Shown here one piece after another: positions 35,633 to 46,118 of a stretch of DNA of 64,000 nt. The notes beneath the pieces were generated by a model. That model did no database searches and had not been told where the DNA came from. It was given only the letters and a program-made list of their open reading frames with translations. Made by a program: the position numbers and the translations under genes. Source of the stretch: Solanum dulcamara (lineage: Eukaryota; Streptophyta; Magnoliopsida; Solanales; Solanaceae); the NCBI RefSeq assembly GCF_947179165.1, contig NC_077240.1, forward strand, positions 57,174,501-57,238,500, written 5' to 3'. The number at the start of each line of letters is the position of its first letter. Position 1 is the first letter of the stretch.

Positions 35633-36796
35633 AAAAGGAGGTGATTCAGCCGCACCTTCCAATACGGCTACCTTGTTACAACTTCACTCCAGTCACTAGC
35701 CTTGTCTTCGGCATCCCCCTCCTTGCGGTTAAGGTAATGACTTCGGGCATGGCCAGCTCCCATAGTGTGACATCGGTGTGTACAAGGCTTGAGAACGAAT
35801 TCACTGCCGTATGGATGACCGGCGATTACTAGCGATTCCGGCTTCATGCAGGCGAGTTGCAGCCTGCAATTCGAATTGAGGATGGATTTTTAGGGTTATC
35901 TCACCCTTGCGAGATCTCAACCCTTTGTCCCAGCCATTATAGCATGTGTGTCGGCCAGGGCATAAGGGGCATGATGACTTAACGTCATTCTTACCTTCCT
36001 TTGGCTTGTCACCGACAGTTTGTTCAGGGTTCCAAACTCAATGATGGAAACTAAACACGAGGGTTGCGCTCGTTGCAGGACTTAACCCAACACCTTATAA
36101 TATGAGCTGACGACAACCATGCACCACCTGTGTCCGCATTCCCGAAGTTACCCCTCTCTTTCAAGAGGATTCGCGGCACGTCAAGCCCTGGTAAGGTTCT
36201 TCGCTTTACATCGAATTAAACCACGTGCTCCACCGCTTGCATGGTCCCCTGTCAATTCTTTTGAGTTTTATTCTTACGAACGTACTCCCCAGGCGGGATA
36301 CTTAACACGTTAGCTACAGACTGCATGGGTCGATACGCACAGCACCTAGTATCCATCGTTTATGGCTAGGACTACTGGGGTATCTAATCCCATTCGCTTC
36401 CCTAGCTTTCATCTCTCAGTGTCAGTGTCGGCCCAGCAGAGTGCTTTCTCTGTTGGTTTTCTTTTCAATCTTTATGCATTTCACACTCCATCGGAAATTT
36501 CCTCTGCTCCTATTGTACTCCATCTTAGTAGTTTCCACCGTCTATCCAGGATTGAACCCTTGGATTTGATGATGTACTTAAAAATCCACCTACAGACGCT
36601 TTACGCCTAATCATTCTGGATAATGCTTGCATCCTCTATATTATCGCGGCTGCTAGCAAAGAGTTAGCCGATGCTTATTCCCCAAATACCTTCATTGCTT
36701 CTTCTCTGAGAAAAGACGTTCACGACCCATGGTCCTTCTACCTCCATGCAGTATTACTCTGTCAGGCTTTCGCCCATTATGGAAAATTCCCCACTA

Positions 36797-36828
<32 letters not shown>

Positions 36829-37130
36829 TTCCTAGTGTGGCTGATCATCCTCTCGGACCATCTACTGATCATCACCTTGGTAATCTATTTCCTCACCAAC
36901 TAGCTAATCAGATGCGATCCCCTCCTTGGGAGGATTCCTCCATTTGCTCCTCAGCCTACGGGGTATTAGCAGCCATTTCCAGCTGTTGTTTCCCTCCCAA
37001 GGGAAGGTTCTTATGCGTTACTCACCCATCCTCCACTAGAAATACCATTTCTCGTATTTCTCATCCGACTTGCATATGTTAAGCATGCCGCCAGCGTTCA
37101 TCTTGAGCCAAGATTGAACTCTCCATGAGA
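35633..37130 (-). pseudogene. rrn16: Plastid 16S rRNA, full length but mutated (nuclear copy)
   Basis: Runs from the 5' end (minus 'tctcatggagagttcaatc', 37130) to the 3' end with the anti-Shine-Dalgarno 'atcacctcctttt' (35633). Length is close to the usual 1.49 kb. Universally conserved sites are damaged: the 530-loop region (36640-36662) has two transitions, and the 1400 region near 35768-35785 has lost several G/C bases. There is a small insertion near 37045. The copy cannot encode a working small-subunit rRNA, but may mislead 16S-based classifiers. Confidence 0.93.
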
Positions 37131-37350
37131 TTCATAGTTGTATTACTTATAGCTTCCTTGTTCGTAGACAAAGCAGATTCAGAATTGTCTTTCATTCCAA
37201 GGCATAACTTATATCCATACGCTTCATATTTTCTCAGAGTTCACTCCGAGAAATATAGCCATCCCTGCCCCCTCACATCAATCCCATGAGCCTCTTATCC
37301 ATTCTCATGAAACGACAGTAGGGGACAACTAGAAAAACTCACATTAGGCT
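37131..37350 (-). other. Plastid rrn16 promoter/spacer region (nuclear copy)
   Basis: Corresponds to the plastid region upstream of rrn16, which in chloroplasts holds the rrn promoters. Sequence is degraded; no nuclear activity is implied. Confidence 0.6.
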
Positions 37351-37422
37351 TATGGATAATCAGGCTCGAACTGACAACTTCTACCACGTCAAGGTGACAC
37401 TCTACCGTCGAGTTATATCCCT
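37351..37422 (-). pseudogene. trnV-GAC: trnV-GAC (nuclear copy)
   Basis: A 72-nt tRNA reading agggatataactc-acggtagag...ttgacgtgg on the minus strand with anticodon GAC. The 3' end has a g-to-t type change (ccata instead of cccta), and the D arm and T arm carry further substitutions, breaking acceptor pairing. Upstream of rrn16 as in the plastid operon. Confidence 0.9.
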
Positions 37423-38436
37423 TCCCCACCCCATCAAGAAATAGAACTGACTAATCCCAAGTCAAAGGGTCAAGAAACTCAATGCCACTATTCTTGAACA
37501 ACTTGGAGCTGGGCCTTCTTTTTGTACTATTACGGATATGAAAATAATAGGCAAAATCGGATTCAATTGTCAACTTTCCCTATCGGAAATAGGATTGACT
37601 ACCGATTCCGAAGGAATTGGAGTTACATCTCTTTTCCATTCAAGAGTTCTTATGCGTTTCCATGCCCCTTTGAGACCCCAAAAAATGGAAAAAATCCTTT
37701 TTTAGGAACACATACAAGATTCGTCACTACAAAAAGGATAATGGTAACCCTATTATTAACTACTTCATTTATGAATTTCATATAAAAGAGGTTGACCTCC
37801 TTGCTTCTCTCATGATACACTCCTCTTCCCGCTAAGCCCCTTTTTTCCTCGGTCCACAGAGATAAAATGTAAGACTGGTGCCAACAGTTCATCACGAAAG
37901 AAAAGACTCACTAAGTAGGTAGCACTAACTAATACTAATCTAATATAATAGTCTAATATATCTAATATAATATAAAATACTAATATAATAGAAAAGAGCT
38001 ATCTTTTCTGTATACTTTCTCCGGTTCCGTTGCTACCGTGGGCTTTACACAATCAATCAGATTAGATAGATATCTCTTCAACATAGGTCATCAAAAGGAT
38101 CTTGGAGACCCACCAAAGTACGAAAGCCAGGATCTTTCAGAAAATGGATTCCTATTCAAAGAGTGCATAACCGCATGGATAAGCTCACACTAACCCGTCA
38201 ATTTGGGATCCAAATTTGAGATTTTCCTTGGGAGGTATCGGGAAGGATTTGGAATGGAATAATATCGATTCATACAGAAGAAAAGGTTCTCTATTGATTC
38301 AAATACTGTACCTATGGGATAGGGATCGAGGAAGGGGAAAAACCAAAGATTTCACATGGTACTTTTATCAATCTGATTTATTTTGTACCTTTTGTTCAAT
38401 GAGAAAATGGGTCAAATTCTACAAGATCAAACCTAT
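37423..38436 (-). other. Plastid trnV-rps12 spacer (nuclear copy)
   Basis: Sequence familiar from Solanaceae plastid inverted repeats, including the 'gggaggtatcgggaaggatt' block at 38229-38248. A stretch of roughly 150 bp appears to be missing near 37783 compared with my memory of the tobacco plastid. Plus-strand frames at 37522-37785 and 38216-38518 correspond to old plastid spacer ORFs, not genes. Plastid similarity ends at about 38436. Confidence 0.8.
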
Positions 38437-38512
38437 GTATGCTACCCAATTCACTGATATGAGAGGACCAATCCTCTCATTACTAAGGGTGAATCAAATC
38501 CACATATCGCAC
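38437..38512. other. Filler DNA at the right NUPT junction
   Basis: About 76 bp between the last recognisable plastid base and the 42-bp direct repeat. It matches nothing else in the window. Such short filler is common at plant double-strand-break repair junctions. Confidence 0.5.
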
Positions 38513-38554
38513 CACTAAATAGCTACAACTATCAAGTCTACGACCAAGAATCTG
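38513..38554 (+). repeat. 42-bp direct repeat flanking the NUPT, right copy
   Basis: Starts cactaaatagctacaacta; repeats 30776-30817 with two mismatches. Together they bracket the organelle insertion like an unusually long target duplication. Confidence 0.9.
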
Positions 38555-38565
38555 TGATGCCAAGA

Positions 38566-38659
38566 ATCGAAGAACCATGTCATTTTCGAACCAATAATCT
38601 CCAAGAATCGAAGAACCAGGAATGATTTAGGGGTCGACACCAAGACTAGGATCCAGATG
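38566..38659 (-). repeat. 94-bp inverted repeat, right copy
   Basis: Reverse complement of 30812-30905 with four differences. Contains an internal 19-bp direct repeat (ccaagaatcgaagaaccag type, 38560-38578 and 38601-38619). Confidence 0.9.
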
Positions 38660-38915
38660 CTCGCCCGAATATTTAGTGTGGCCAAGGCTAAAACTGGATA
38701 CCCGAATGCTCGCCATAATAAATCGGTAGAGTCGAGGTCAGGGTTAGGTACCCAGATGCTCAGCGTAATCCATCAGTAGATCTAGGCCAGGGCTGGGTAC
38801 ACGGATGCTCGTCAAACTAGTAAGCTGGCAAAGGCCGGGGATGGGTACCCGGATGCTCCCTGATGGAATTTTAGAATGGAGGTCGGGACTGGGTACCCAA
38901 ATGCTCATAGATAAT
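38640..38915 (-). repeat. Six tandem repeats of about 50 bp within the LTR
   Basis: A core 'gggtacccggatgctcgcc' recurs near 38649, 38694, 38745, 38796, 38843 and 38890 at 45-51-bp spacing, with variable linkers. The organelle insertion and its inverted repeat sit at the left edge of this array. Confidence 0.8.
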
Positions 38916-41159
38916 TTATCCCATGGTGCTGAGTATTCTTCTTTTCAATTGTACGCTAATAGTCTCGAGAAGATCATTCTCTATAAATTAACTAATATAC
39001 TGCCAAAGCTTGAACCGGAGCCAAAACAGAACAATCATAAAGTCTAGTATTGTCGATGCATCTCGAAAGTCGAAATCATGCCGAGGTATGGATAAGGGTA
39101 TTCTTGAAAGCAAGGTTACCGCCTAGCTAAGGCAAAGCTATAAGGCACTAACCCGCTACGCTGTTCTACAAGGATCTAAACCCGTTGGAACGACGTTAGG
39201 GCAACTAAGGCAGGTTTACAACCTATACTAAGGTCAACATACTCCACAATATCGACAACATAATCATCCAACTACCCTTACAATACTAACAAATATAAGA
39301 CAGGGTCACATGTTTTCAATTACCCGAAAAACCTAGTAAAAGTTTAAAACATGGTTAACTTAAGATGTAAAAACAAGCTACCCAACCCAAATTTCAACAA
39401 TCTCAGTATGCTTTCACACATTCCATCTTAATCTAAAGAAAAGAAAGTTGTAGCCTACCTGTAGATTGAACACGCGCGCTCAAAATCACTGTGCCAAAGT
39501 TTTTTCCTTCCGAACAGCCTTAGAATGCTTCCACATTGTCAAAAATAGAATCACAATGTCGTTATGGTCATTTAGAAACTAATTTTATAATTTTCGAAGA
39601 TGGGACAATTTCGGAGCCTAAAATGGAAAATGTGGGACCCGCATACAAAATTCTGGAATTGACCCCAAAAATAGGTTCTAAACAGCATCTCAAGCTCAAG
39701 GATCAAATTACAAAATAATTCGGGGTGGAAAAATAACACAAGACGATCATGCAATAAATTCCCAAATTTTTAAGTTAAGAAGACAAATAAGGCAGCATCT
39801 TTGGTCAGCGATTTCTCAAAAACAACACTCTCTCGATCAAAAAAAATTATGCCATGATGTTCCTTGCAAAAAATCCCATAACTTAGCCTTAAAATCACTA
39901 AAAATGAAGCTCAAATGATTAAGATAGAATCTTCCAAAATTCAACACAATTTCAATCCAAAAATGACTATATGCAGCAGCTAAATTAATAATTTACCTCA
40001 TATGAAGCCTCCCCTCAAGATTCTGAGTACACCAATGGATTTCACATGAAATTCTCTTGAATTTAGACCTTTAATTAGTTGAATTTGAGGATGAAACAAA
40101 GGAGAAATCGAGGTTTGAAATTAAGAAGTGATGATGAATTTCGTCCTTGGTATTTTATTAAAAGACCAAGATTTGGCCTTCGCGAATGTGTCCTAAGTGG
40201 ACCGCGAATGGGGAAGTCACAGATGATGACCTTTGCAAACGTAGCTAGTGGCCCGCAAATGCGGAGGTAAAAGCCCCATACCTCCGTGATAGCGGTCAAG
40301 GCCCCACGAACGTGGAGGAAAAACACACAAACCTCCGTGAATGCAGCCATGGCCCTGTGAATGCAGAGAACAAGGACATGCATCTCCGCGAACGAGGAAA
40401 AGGGCCTGCGATCATGAAGAACAAATTCTCCTGAACTGGATATCAGTTGAAAAGCTGATTTTTCTCAAGTTCAAATATTCTAATGGGGTGCTCGAAATTC
40501 GTTCGAAATCCCGTGCGTACAAACGAGATATGCTACCCCACCAAATTCGACGTTTCAAACTCAATGGAGTAATCAAAATTTCCATATGAGGTTAGTATGA
40601 CTGAAAGTGGGTCCCACAATCGAGGGTCATTTTGAGTAAATTTCCACAATGAGCCTCGGGATTAGATTGAAAGCCTCAGAAAGTGAACAAAGGGTCGTTC
40701 TAGACCAAACTCAACATTTCGGAGCTAACCGTTCTATCAGAATTTTCATCTGAGCGTGTTTTCTAAGAATATTTACCAAATTCAATCATGGGCCAAATTT
40801 CAAAGGCAAGAGCGCCAAATGACCCCAAACTTGTACCGATTATCTCGGTACTCGTGTCGGCCATGCTACTAGCCTAATTTGGCCTTCCAAAGATGATAAA
40901 ACCGTCAGAATTCCATTCCTATGTCGTTTTCCTATAGTTATGACCGAAGTCAACTTTTTAAGTTGTGAAAGTTGCAAAACAGGGAAATAGGTCTAAAACA
41001 CAAATGAACGAATGAGCTACCGGTGCCAGTAGGTCATAAATGACCTGGGGTCGCTACAGGAATGATCTAAAAGATGAAACGGAAGCAACATTAGGAAAAT
41101 GTCCTGGAGGGTCATTACAACATCCACTACTAAAAAAACTTTCGTCTGTGAAAGTAAAG

Positions 41160-41480
41160 ACAAGGATATACTTGGAGGCTCAAATAAGCAGGGGAACTGC
41201 TACCGTTAGGTCCCCTACGTAGCCTCCTCGATCAGACGGTAGCGCCATTGGACTTAACCACAGGGATGGACCTAGAATGAAGCTGGCGAACATCTTTGGA
41301 TAAAATAGCAATCGGCTCCTCAACATAAGCCAGGCGATCATCCAACTCAACTGACTCATACCGACGTACGTGGGACTCATATAGAATGTACCGGTGCAGC
41401 ATAGAGACATGGAAAATAAGGTGTATAGATGAAAATAATGGAGGTAGAGACAAGTCATAAACAACCTCTCCAACTCACTT
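41160..41480 (-). pseudogene. Gypsy integrase tail / chromodomain-like end
   Basis: The minus strand reads FHVSMLHRYILYESHVRRYES, VELDDRLAYVEEPIAIL and QLHSRSIPVVK, then after a one-base shift QWRYRLIEEAT. This is the C-terminal GPY/F-to-chromodomain region of Del/Tekay gypsy polyproteins ('VFHVSMLRKYxxDPSHV...L...YEExPVxIL...VKVxW...EEATWE'). The expected tryptophan after EEAT is a TAG stop. In the family the tail directs integration to chromatin; here it is broken. Confidence 0.85.
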
Positions 41481-41679
41481 CAGAATCTCAAAAGGCCCAA
41501 TATACCTGGAGATAGGCTTACCCCGCCTACCAAATCTCATCACACCCTTCAAGGGCAAGACCTTCAAGAACACACGATCTCTAACCTCAAAACACAAAGG
41601 TCAGCGCCTGCAATCAGCATAACTCTGGTGCCTACTCTAAGTTGTCCTTAGCCTATCCTGAATAACTTAGACCCTGGCT

Positions 41680-42590
41680 ACGACATCCTAAAGTAAATTG
41701 ATACTGTGCGTTCCAGGCTCTGAAGACTCAAACCAACCAAACCGGAGTGCGATAACGCCTATCATATAAGGCCTCGAACGAGGCCATCTGAATACTAGAG
41801 TGATATATGTTGTTGTATGCAAACTCCACCAAAGGCAAGTGCTGCTCCAAATAACCCTCAAACTCCAATACACAAGCTCACAGAATATCCTCCAGAACCT
41901 GAATAGTACGCTCTGACTGACCATCAGTCTGTGGATGAAATATTGTGCTAAGATCAACTCAGGTGCCCAACTCTCTCTAAAAGGCTCTCTAGAAACTGAA
42001 AGTAAATGGAGACCCCTATCTGATATAATAGATATCGGCACCCCATGAAGATAGACTACCTCCTAAATATAAATTTGAGCTAAACGCTCTGCACTGAGAG
42101 TAGACCGCGCTGGCAAAAAGTATGCTGACTTGATCAATTGATCAATGATGACCCAAACACCATCATTACCTCTAGGTGTCCGAGGTAATCCCATCATGAA
42201 GTCCATGGTAATCTGCTCCCATTTCCACTCGAGAATGGGTAATCTCTGAAACACTCCATTAGGCAGCTGATGCTCGACCTTAACCTACTAGCAACTCAAG
42301 CAATGGGATATACTCAGCTATATCTCTCCCTATGCCACATCACCAATAATGCTATCTCAAATCCCGATACATCTTCACGGTGCCCGGATGAATAGCATAC
42401 TTGGAATCGTGGTCCTCATGAAGGATCAACTGAATAAAGTCTCCAACTCTAGGAACACAAAGGCGACCATCAAACTGTAGTACCCCATCTGAATCTATAG
42501 AAGCCTGGCTACCCTTGCCTTGCAATACCAACTTCCTAAGCTCTACCAATGCTCCATCCTCAAACTGTCGGTCATAAATCTGGTCCAACA
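41680..42590 (-). pseudogene. Gypsy integrase remnant
   Basis: Begins in 42352-42588 with the linker after RNase H (CVPRVGDFIQLILHEDHDSKYAIHPG.KMYRDLR), followed by the HHCC relic. The core starts at about 42200: WKWEQITMDFMMGLPRT, with the first catalytic Asp in TMDF, then VIIDQLIKSAYFLP and SAERLAQIYI, and later SIISDRG (second Asp, about 42030). The final Glu region is frame-shifted. The enzyme would insert the cDNA; stops and shifts prevent that. Confidence 0.9.
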
Positions 42591-42599
42591 GAGATGACT

Positions 42600-44030
42600 A
42601 AGCTCCCATAAAAGACAAAATTGGTCCAAAATCTAAGATGTCCAACCTGACCATCCCATTATCCAAAGATTGGATGTCTAAGGCTAGGGGTCCCTCCATT
42701 ACAGACAAGTAAGATAGACTACCCATACTCCCCGCCTTCTGCCTCAAAGCATCTGCTACTACATTAATCTTTCCCGGATGGTAGAGGATAGAGATATCAT
42801 AATCCACGAATAGCTCAATCCAGTATTGCTATTTAGAATTAAGGTCCCTCTCACTCATAATGTACTATAGACCACGGTGATCCATATATATCTCATAATG
42901 GACCTCGTAAAGGTAGTGCCTCCACTTCTTAAGCATGAAAACTTCCCCCGCCAACTCTAAGTCATAAGTGGGGTAGTTGAGATCGTGCGCTCTCAACTGT
43001 CTGGAAGCATAAGCAATAACTCGGCCCCGCTGTATCAGAACAAACCCCAAGACCTACACCAAAAGCATCACAATATACTGAAAAACTCTTGCCCTTAATT
43101 GAAAGAGTCAAAATGGGAGTGGTGGTAAGCAACTCCTTGAGCTTCTGAAAGCTCAACTTACAGTCCTCGAATCACACAAAGGGAACATCCTGATGGGTCA
43201 AATGGGTCAATGGGGCTGCAGTGGTGGAGAAACCTTCGATGAAGCGCCTGTAATAACCAGCCAATCCGACGAAGCTCAGAATCTCTATAATAGATGTGGG
43301 CCTAGCCCAACACGAATAGCCTCAATCTTTGCCAGATCTACCATGATACCATCCTTGGATACCACATGTCCTAGAAATGCCACAGACTTCAACAAAAACT
43401 CGCACTTTGAGAATTTAGCATAAAGCTACTGGCCTCTCAAAGTTTAAAGCACAACTCTCAAATGCTGCGCGTGCTCCTCTCTACTCCGCGAGTACACCAG
43501 TATATCATCGATGAATAAAATCACGAAGAAGTCAAGATAAGGCCTGAATACTCAAGTAATAAGGTCTATAAAAGTTATGGGGGAATTAGTAAACGCAAAA
43601 AAGATCACAAGGAACTCTAGTGTCCATAACAAGTCTGAAAAGCAGTCTTAGGAATGTCAGCAGCTATAATCCTTAGCTGGTGGTAGGCGGACCTCAAGTC
43701 AATCTTAAAAAATATGAAGGCACCCTAAAGTTGGTCAAATAGATAATCGATACGAGGTATGGGGTAATGGTTTTTCACCATCACTTTGTTCAGCTACCTA
43801 TAATAAACACACATCCGCATAATCCCATCCTTCTCCTTAACAAATTGGATGGGGGAATCCCCTAGCGACACACTCGAATGAATAAAGCCCTTACCTAGGA
43901 GGTCCCCAAGCTGCACACTGAGCTTGTTAAGCTCTGCAGGGGCCATACTGTAAGGTGGTATAGATATGGTCTTAGTGTCCAGCTCTAAATCTATAGCAAA
44001 GTTAATATTTCTCTCTAGGGTAGGCAAGGT
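42600..44030 (-). pseudogene. Gypsy reverse transcriptase and RNase H remnant
   Basis: RT starts at 44027 with INFAIDLELDTKTISIPPYS, then ELNKLSVQLGDLLGKGFI, SPIQFVKEKDGIMRMCVYYR and, in shifted frames, [14 protein letters not shown]. The catalytic box [10 protein letters not shown] lies at about 43490-43515. RNase H follows with [10 protein letters not shown] (43120), [21 protein letters not shown] (43000) and [10 protein letters not shown] (42870), then ILYHPGKINVVADALRQKAG (42720-42780). Order and motifs are those of Ty3/gypsy chromoviruses. At least a dozen stops, many at expected glutamine, arginine or tryptophan codons, show that the copy is dead. Confidence 0.92.
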
Positions 44031-44129
44031 AGGTTAGTAGGAAAGACATCAATAAACTCACTAACCATAGAAACTAAATCTACAGAAGGGGCCTCACTTG
44101 ACACATCACAGACATATGCTAAGAACACC

Positions 44130-44470
44130 ACACACCCAGACGCAACTAGCCGTCAGGCCTATATAAAGGATATGATCCTAGTCGGTGAGTGACTATAAGC
44201 ACCCTGCCACAAGACCGGGGGAATGCCAGGCATGACTGATGTAATATTCCTAGAATAACAGTTCAAAACCATATGATGAGGAGATAGCCAATCCATGCCT
44301 AGAATAACATCGAAGTCCAGCGTGTGAAGTTAAATAAGATCTGCCCGTGTCTCATTCCCCTAAATAGTTACCACACAAGATCTACAAACCTGATCCACTA
44401 CTAAAGAATCCCCTAACGGGGTCAAAACATGCAACGACACTTCAAGAGACTCAAAAAAAATACCTAAACG
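44130..44470 (-). pseudogene. Gypsy aspartic protease remnant
   Basis: At about 44505-44530 the active-site block reads LFDPCSMYSYV (usual 'LFDSGATHSFI' or 'FDPGSTYSYV'), so the glycine after the catalytic Asp-Pro has become cysteine. Farther along, at 44250-44310, DFDVILGMDWLSPHH is well kept. The enzyme would cut the Gag-Pol polyprotein. The block partly overlaps the end of the gag reading. Confidence 0.85.
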
Positions 44471-44699
44471 GGGAGCAAAATATACAAACACATAGGAATA
44501 CATGGAACATGGATCAAATAAGGCTGAAATAGTCTGCTGACAAATAAGGATAGTACCTGTAATGACATCATCAAATGCCTCGGCCTCTGCCCTTGCTGAA
44601 ATAGCATAGAAATGGCCACAACGGCCTCTACCATAACCATTTTCCCTGGCACCTGACTTGCCTCCCCGGGGACCTCCTCGAACACCCTATTGGCTATTG

Positions 44700-45909
44700 C
44701 CGTGACCCTTCCCTCGATCTCTACTCATGGGTGGGGGTGATTTGCTGCCAATGGTCTAGCCCGGCTGAGGCACTCTCTATTCCAGTGCTCTAGTGAGCCA
44801 CAATCAAAACAACCTAAAGCTGAGCAGCCTGTGATAACTCATCTGTGGTACAAAGAAAGCTGACATGATCCCATTGAGTTCTGCCCTATGATGGAACCCC
44901 CCGAATGGGGCTGACTATCCTCAGCTACTGGCAGGGCGGCCTAAAGCTAGTTAGACTGACCTTGCAGGAACTACTAGCAGGGCTGTCATAACTATCATGG
45001 ACCATAGACTGGGACCCACTGTAGCTGCCCTGGTGCCTAGGTCTCTTATCAGTGCTCCATCCCTAACCTCAGGTAGGGCCTCAATTCGCGCACAAAACAT
45101 TGTACCCTCTCCTCCTCAGTGGGTAGAATCATAATAGCATGCCGAGATAACTGATGAAATCTGGCCTTATACTCGGCGATCTTCATCTAACCCTGCTCCA
45201 ACTAAGTAAACTGATCCTAATGTCGGTCCCTAATGCTCCTAGGGATGTACCTGGCCAAGTAGGCCTTTGAGAACTAAGCCGAAGTCAACGGTGGTGACCC
45301 AGCTGGCTTGATCTGTAAATAAGAACACCACCACTGCCTGGCTGACCCACGAAATTGGTGAGCAATGAAGTCAGCGCCTCTGGACTCCACAAGACCCAGA
45401 GAGTAGTGCTTCTCCTGACAGGTAGTCATGAACTCCATGGCATCCTGGCCAATGGCTCCAAACAATGTCGGAGGTGACAGCCTCTGAAAGACCCCTACCA
45501 TCTTCTGCTCGTGTAGTGACATGACACCCTCTGAAATTATGAACAGGGGTGCAATAGCTTGTGGAGATGGCTGAACCTCAGGTACTGGCAGTATAGGCCG
45601 ATCCCGCGGTGCTGGCATGTCCGCCGTTGGAGCTGGGGCCATTGGTATAACCCCAATAGCTGTGAGGAGCTGGGCAATCGCTTTCTATAGTGATAGGGTC
45701 ATAACTGGTGCGGATGGAGGATGTGCTGCTAGTGGTGGACCCTCTGACTAAGGAGGAATGGGGGCGTCCTAATGCACCTCTACATGCTCAAGAGGTATAT
45801 CTAGGTTGGGAGATGGTACTTCTCCCTTGCCTACGCCACGATGCCGGCCTCTAGGCCTTCCCGGCCCTGGTGGATCATCGCCACCAGTGGTACCGCACGT
45901 ACGACCCAT
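44700..45909 (-). pseudogene. Gypsy gag remnant with CCHC zinc knuckle
   Basis: The likely start is the ATG at 45909 (MGRTCGTTGG..., Pro/Gly/Arg-rich N-terminus). After stops, 45274-45642 gives FQRLSPPTLFGAIGQDAMEFM, CQEKHYSLGLVESRGADFIA, and RGSARQWWCSYL, the capsid core of Solanaceae gypsy elements. Toward the end are ILPTEEERVQCFVREL (45090-45140) and a complete zinc knuckle CFDCGSLEHWNREC (44770-44815; C-x2-C-x4-H-x4-C), which binds the genomic RNA. Several stops are present. Confidence 0.9.
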
Positions 45910-46100
45910 CCCTGCGAAAGAGTGAAATAAATGAGTTTTCAGGAAACCAATAATACACAAAGCTGCACGAAATGATACAATCATAGAGAACGTTCTTAAT
46001 GACATCTTGTAGTCTCCCGAAGATAAGTTACGTATGTATCCGCACCTATTCACGGGATTCTACTAGACGCTAGCTCTGTACAAGTGAGACCAACAAACCT

Positions 46101-46117
46101 GGGGCTCTGATACTAAC
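46101..46117 (-). promoter_or_regulatory. Gypsy primer binding site (tRNA-Met type)
   Basis: Minus strand reads gttagtatcagagcccc right after the LTR terminus, one mismatch from the initiator-tRNA-Met complement TGGTATCAGAGC. Confidence 0.85.
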
Positions 46118-46118
46118 T

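Larger units (their letters stand above)
30906..38436 (-). mobile_element. Nuclear insertion of plastid DNA (NUPT)
   Basis: Contiguous plastid inverted-repeat sequence in reverse orientation from about 31782: partial rrn23, trnA-UGC, trnI-GAU, rrn16, trnV-GAC and the trnV-rps12 spacer up to about 38436. It is located inside a gypsy LTR, so it is nuclear and not a contaminant. Substitutions, mostly C to T and G to A, occur throughout, including at sites invariant in functional rRNA. All genes are therefore non-functional copies. Confidence 0.9.
38555..41119 (-). repeat. Gypsy 3' LTR, right piece
   Basis: From about 39140 to 41119 it aligns with 46540-48489 of the other LTR and ends in the same gggtcattaca terminus (TGTAATGACCC on the minus strand). 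38640-39130 is LTR sequence absent from the other LTR. It contains the palindromic 'tattttattaaaagaccaag' promoter-like block (40151-40170) and GC-rich 'gcgaa-gcgg' repeats (40180-40420). Confidence 0.85.

Noticed and set aside
30906..38436. Assembly chimera or bacterial contamination
   Set aside because: Sequence is plastid-type with spliced tRNA genes, carries nuclear-style decay, and is bounded by duplicated LTR sequence on both sides.
37522..38518. Plus-strand frames in the plastid spacer as genes
   Set aside because: Correspond to old plastid spacer ORFs without protein evidence, and lie in a mutated nuclear copy.
30812..38659. The 94-bp inverted repeats as the ends of a DNA transposon carrying plastid DNA
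   Set aside because: No target duplication directly outside the repeats (acgaccaag against ctcgcccga), no transposase, and the ends do not resemble known families; break repair explains the structure better.
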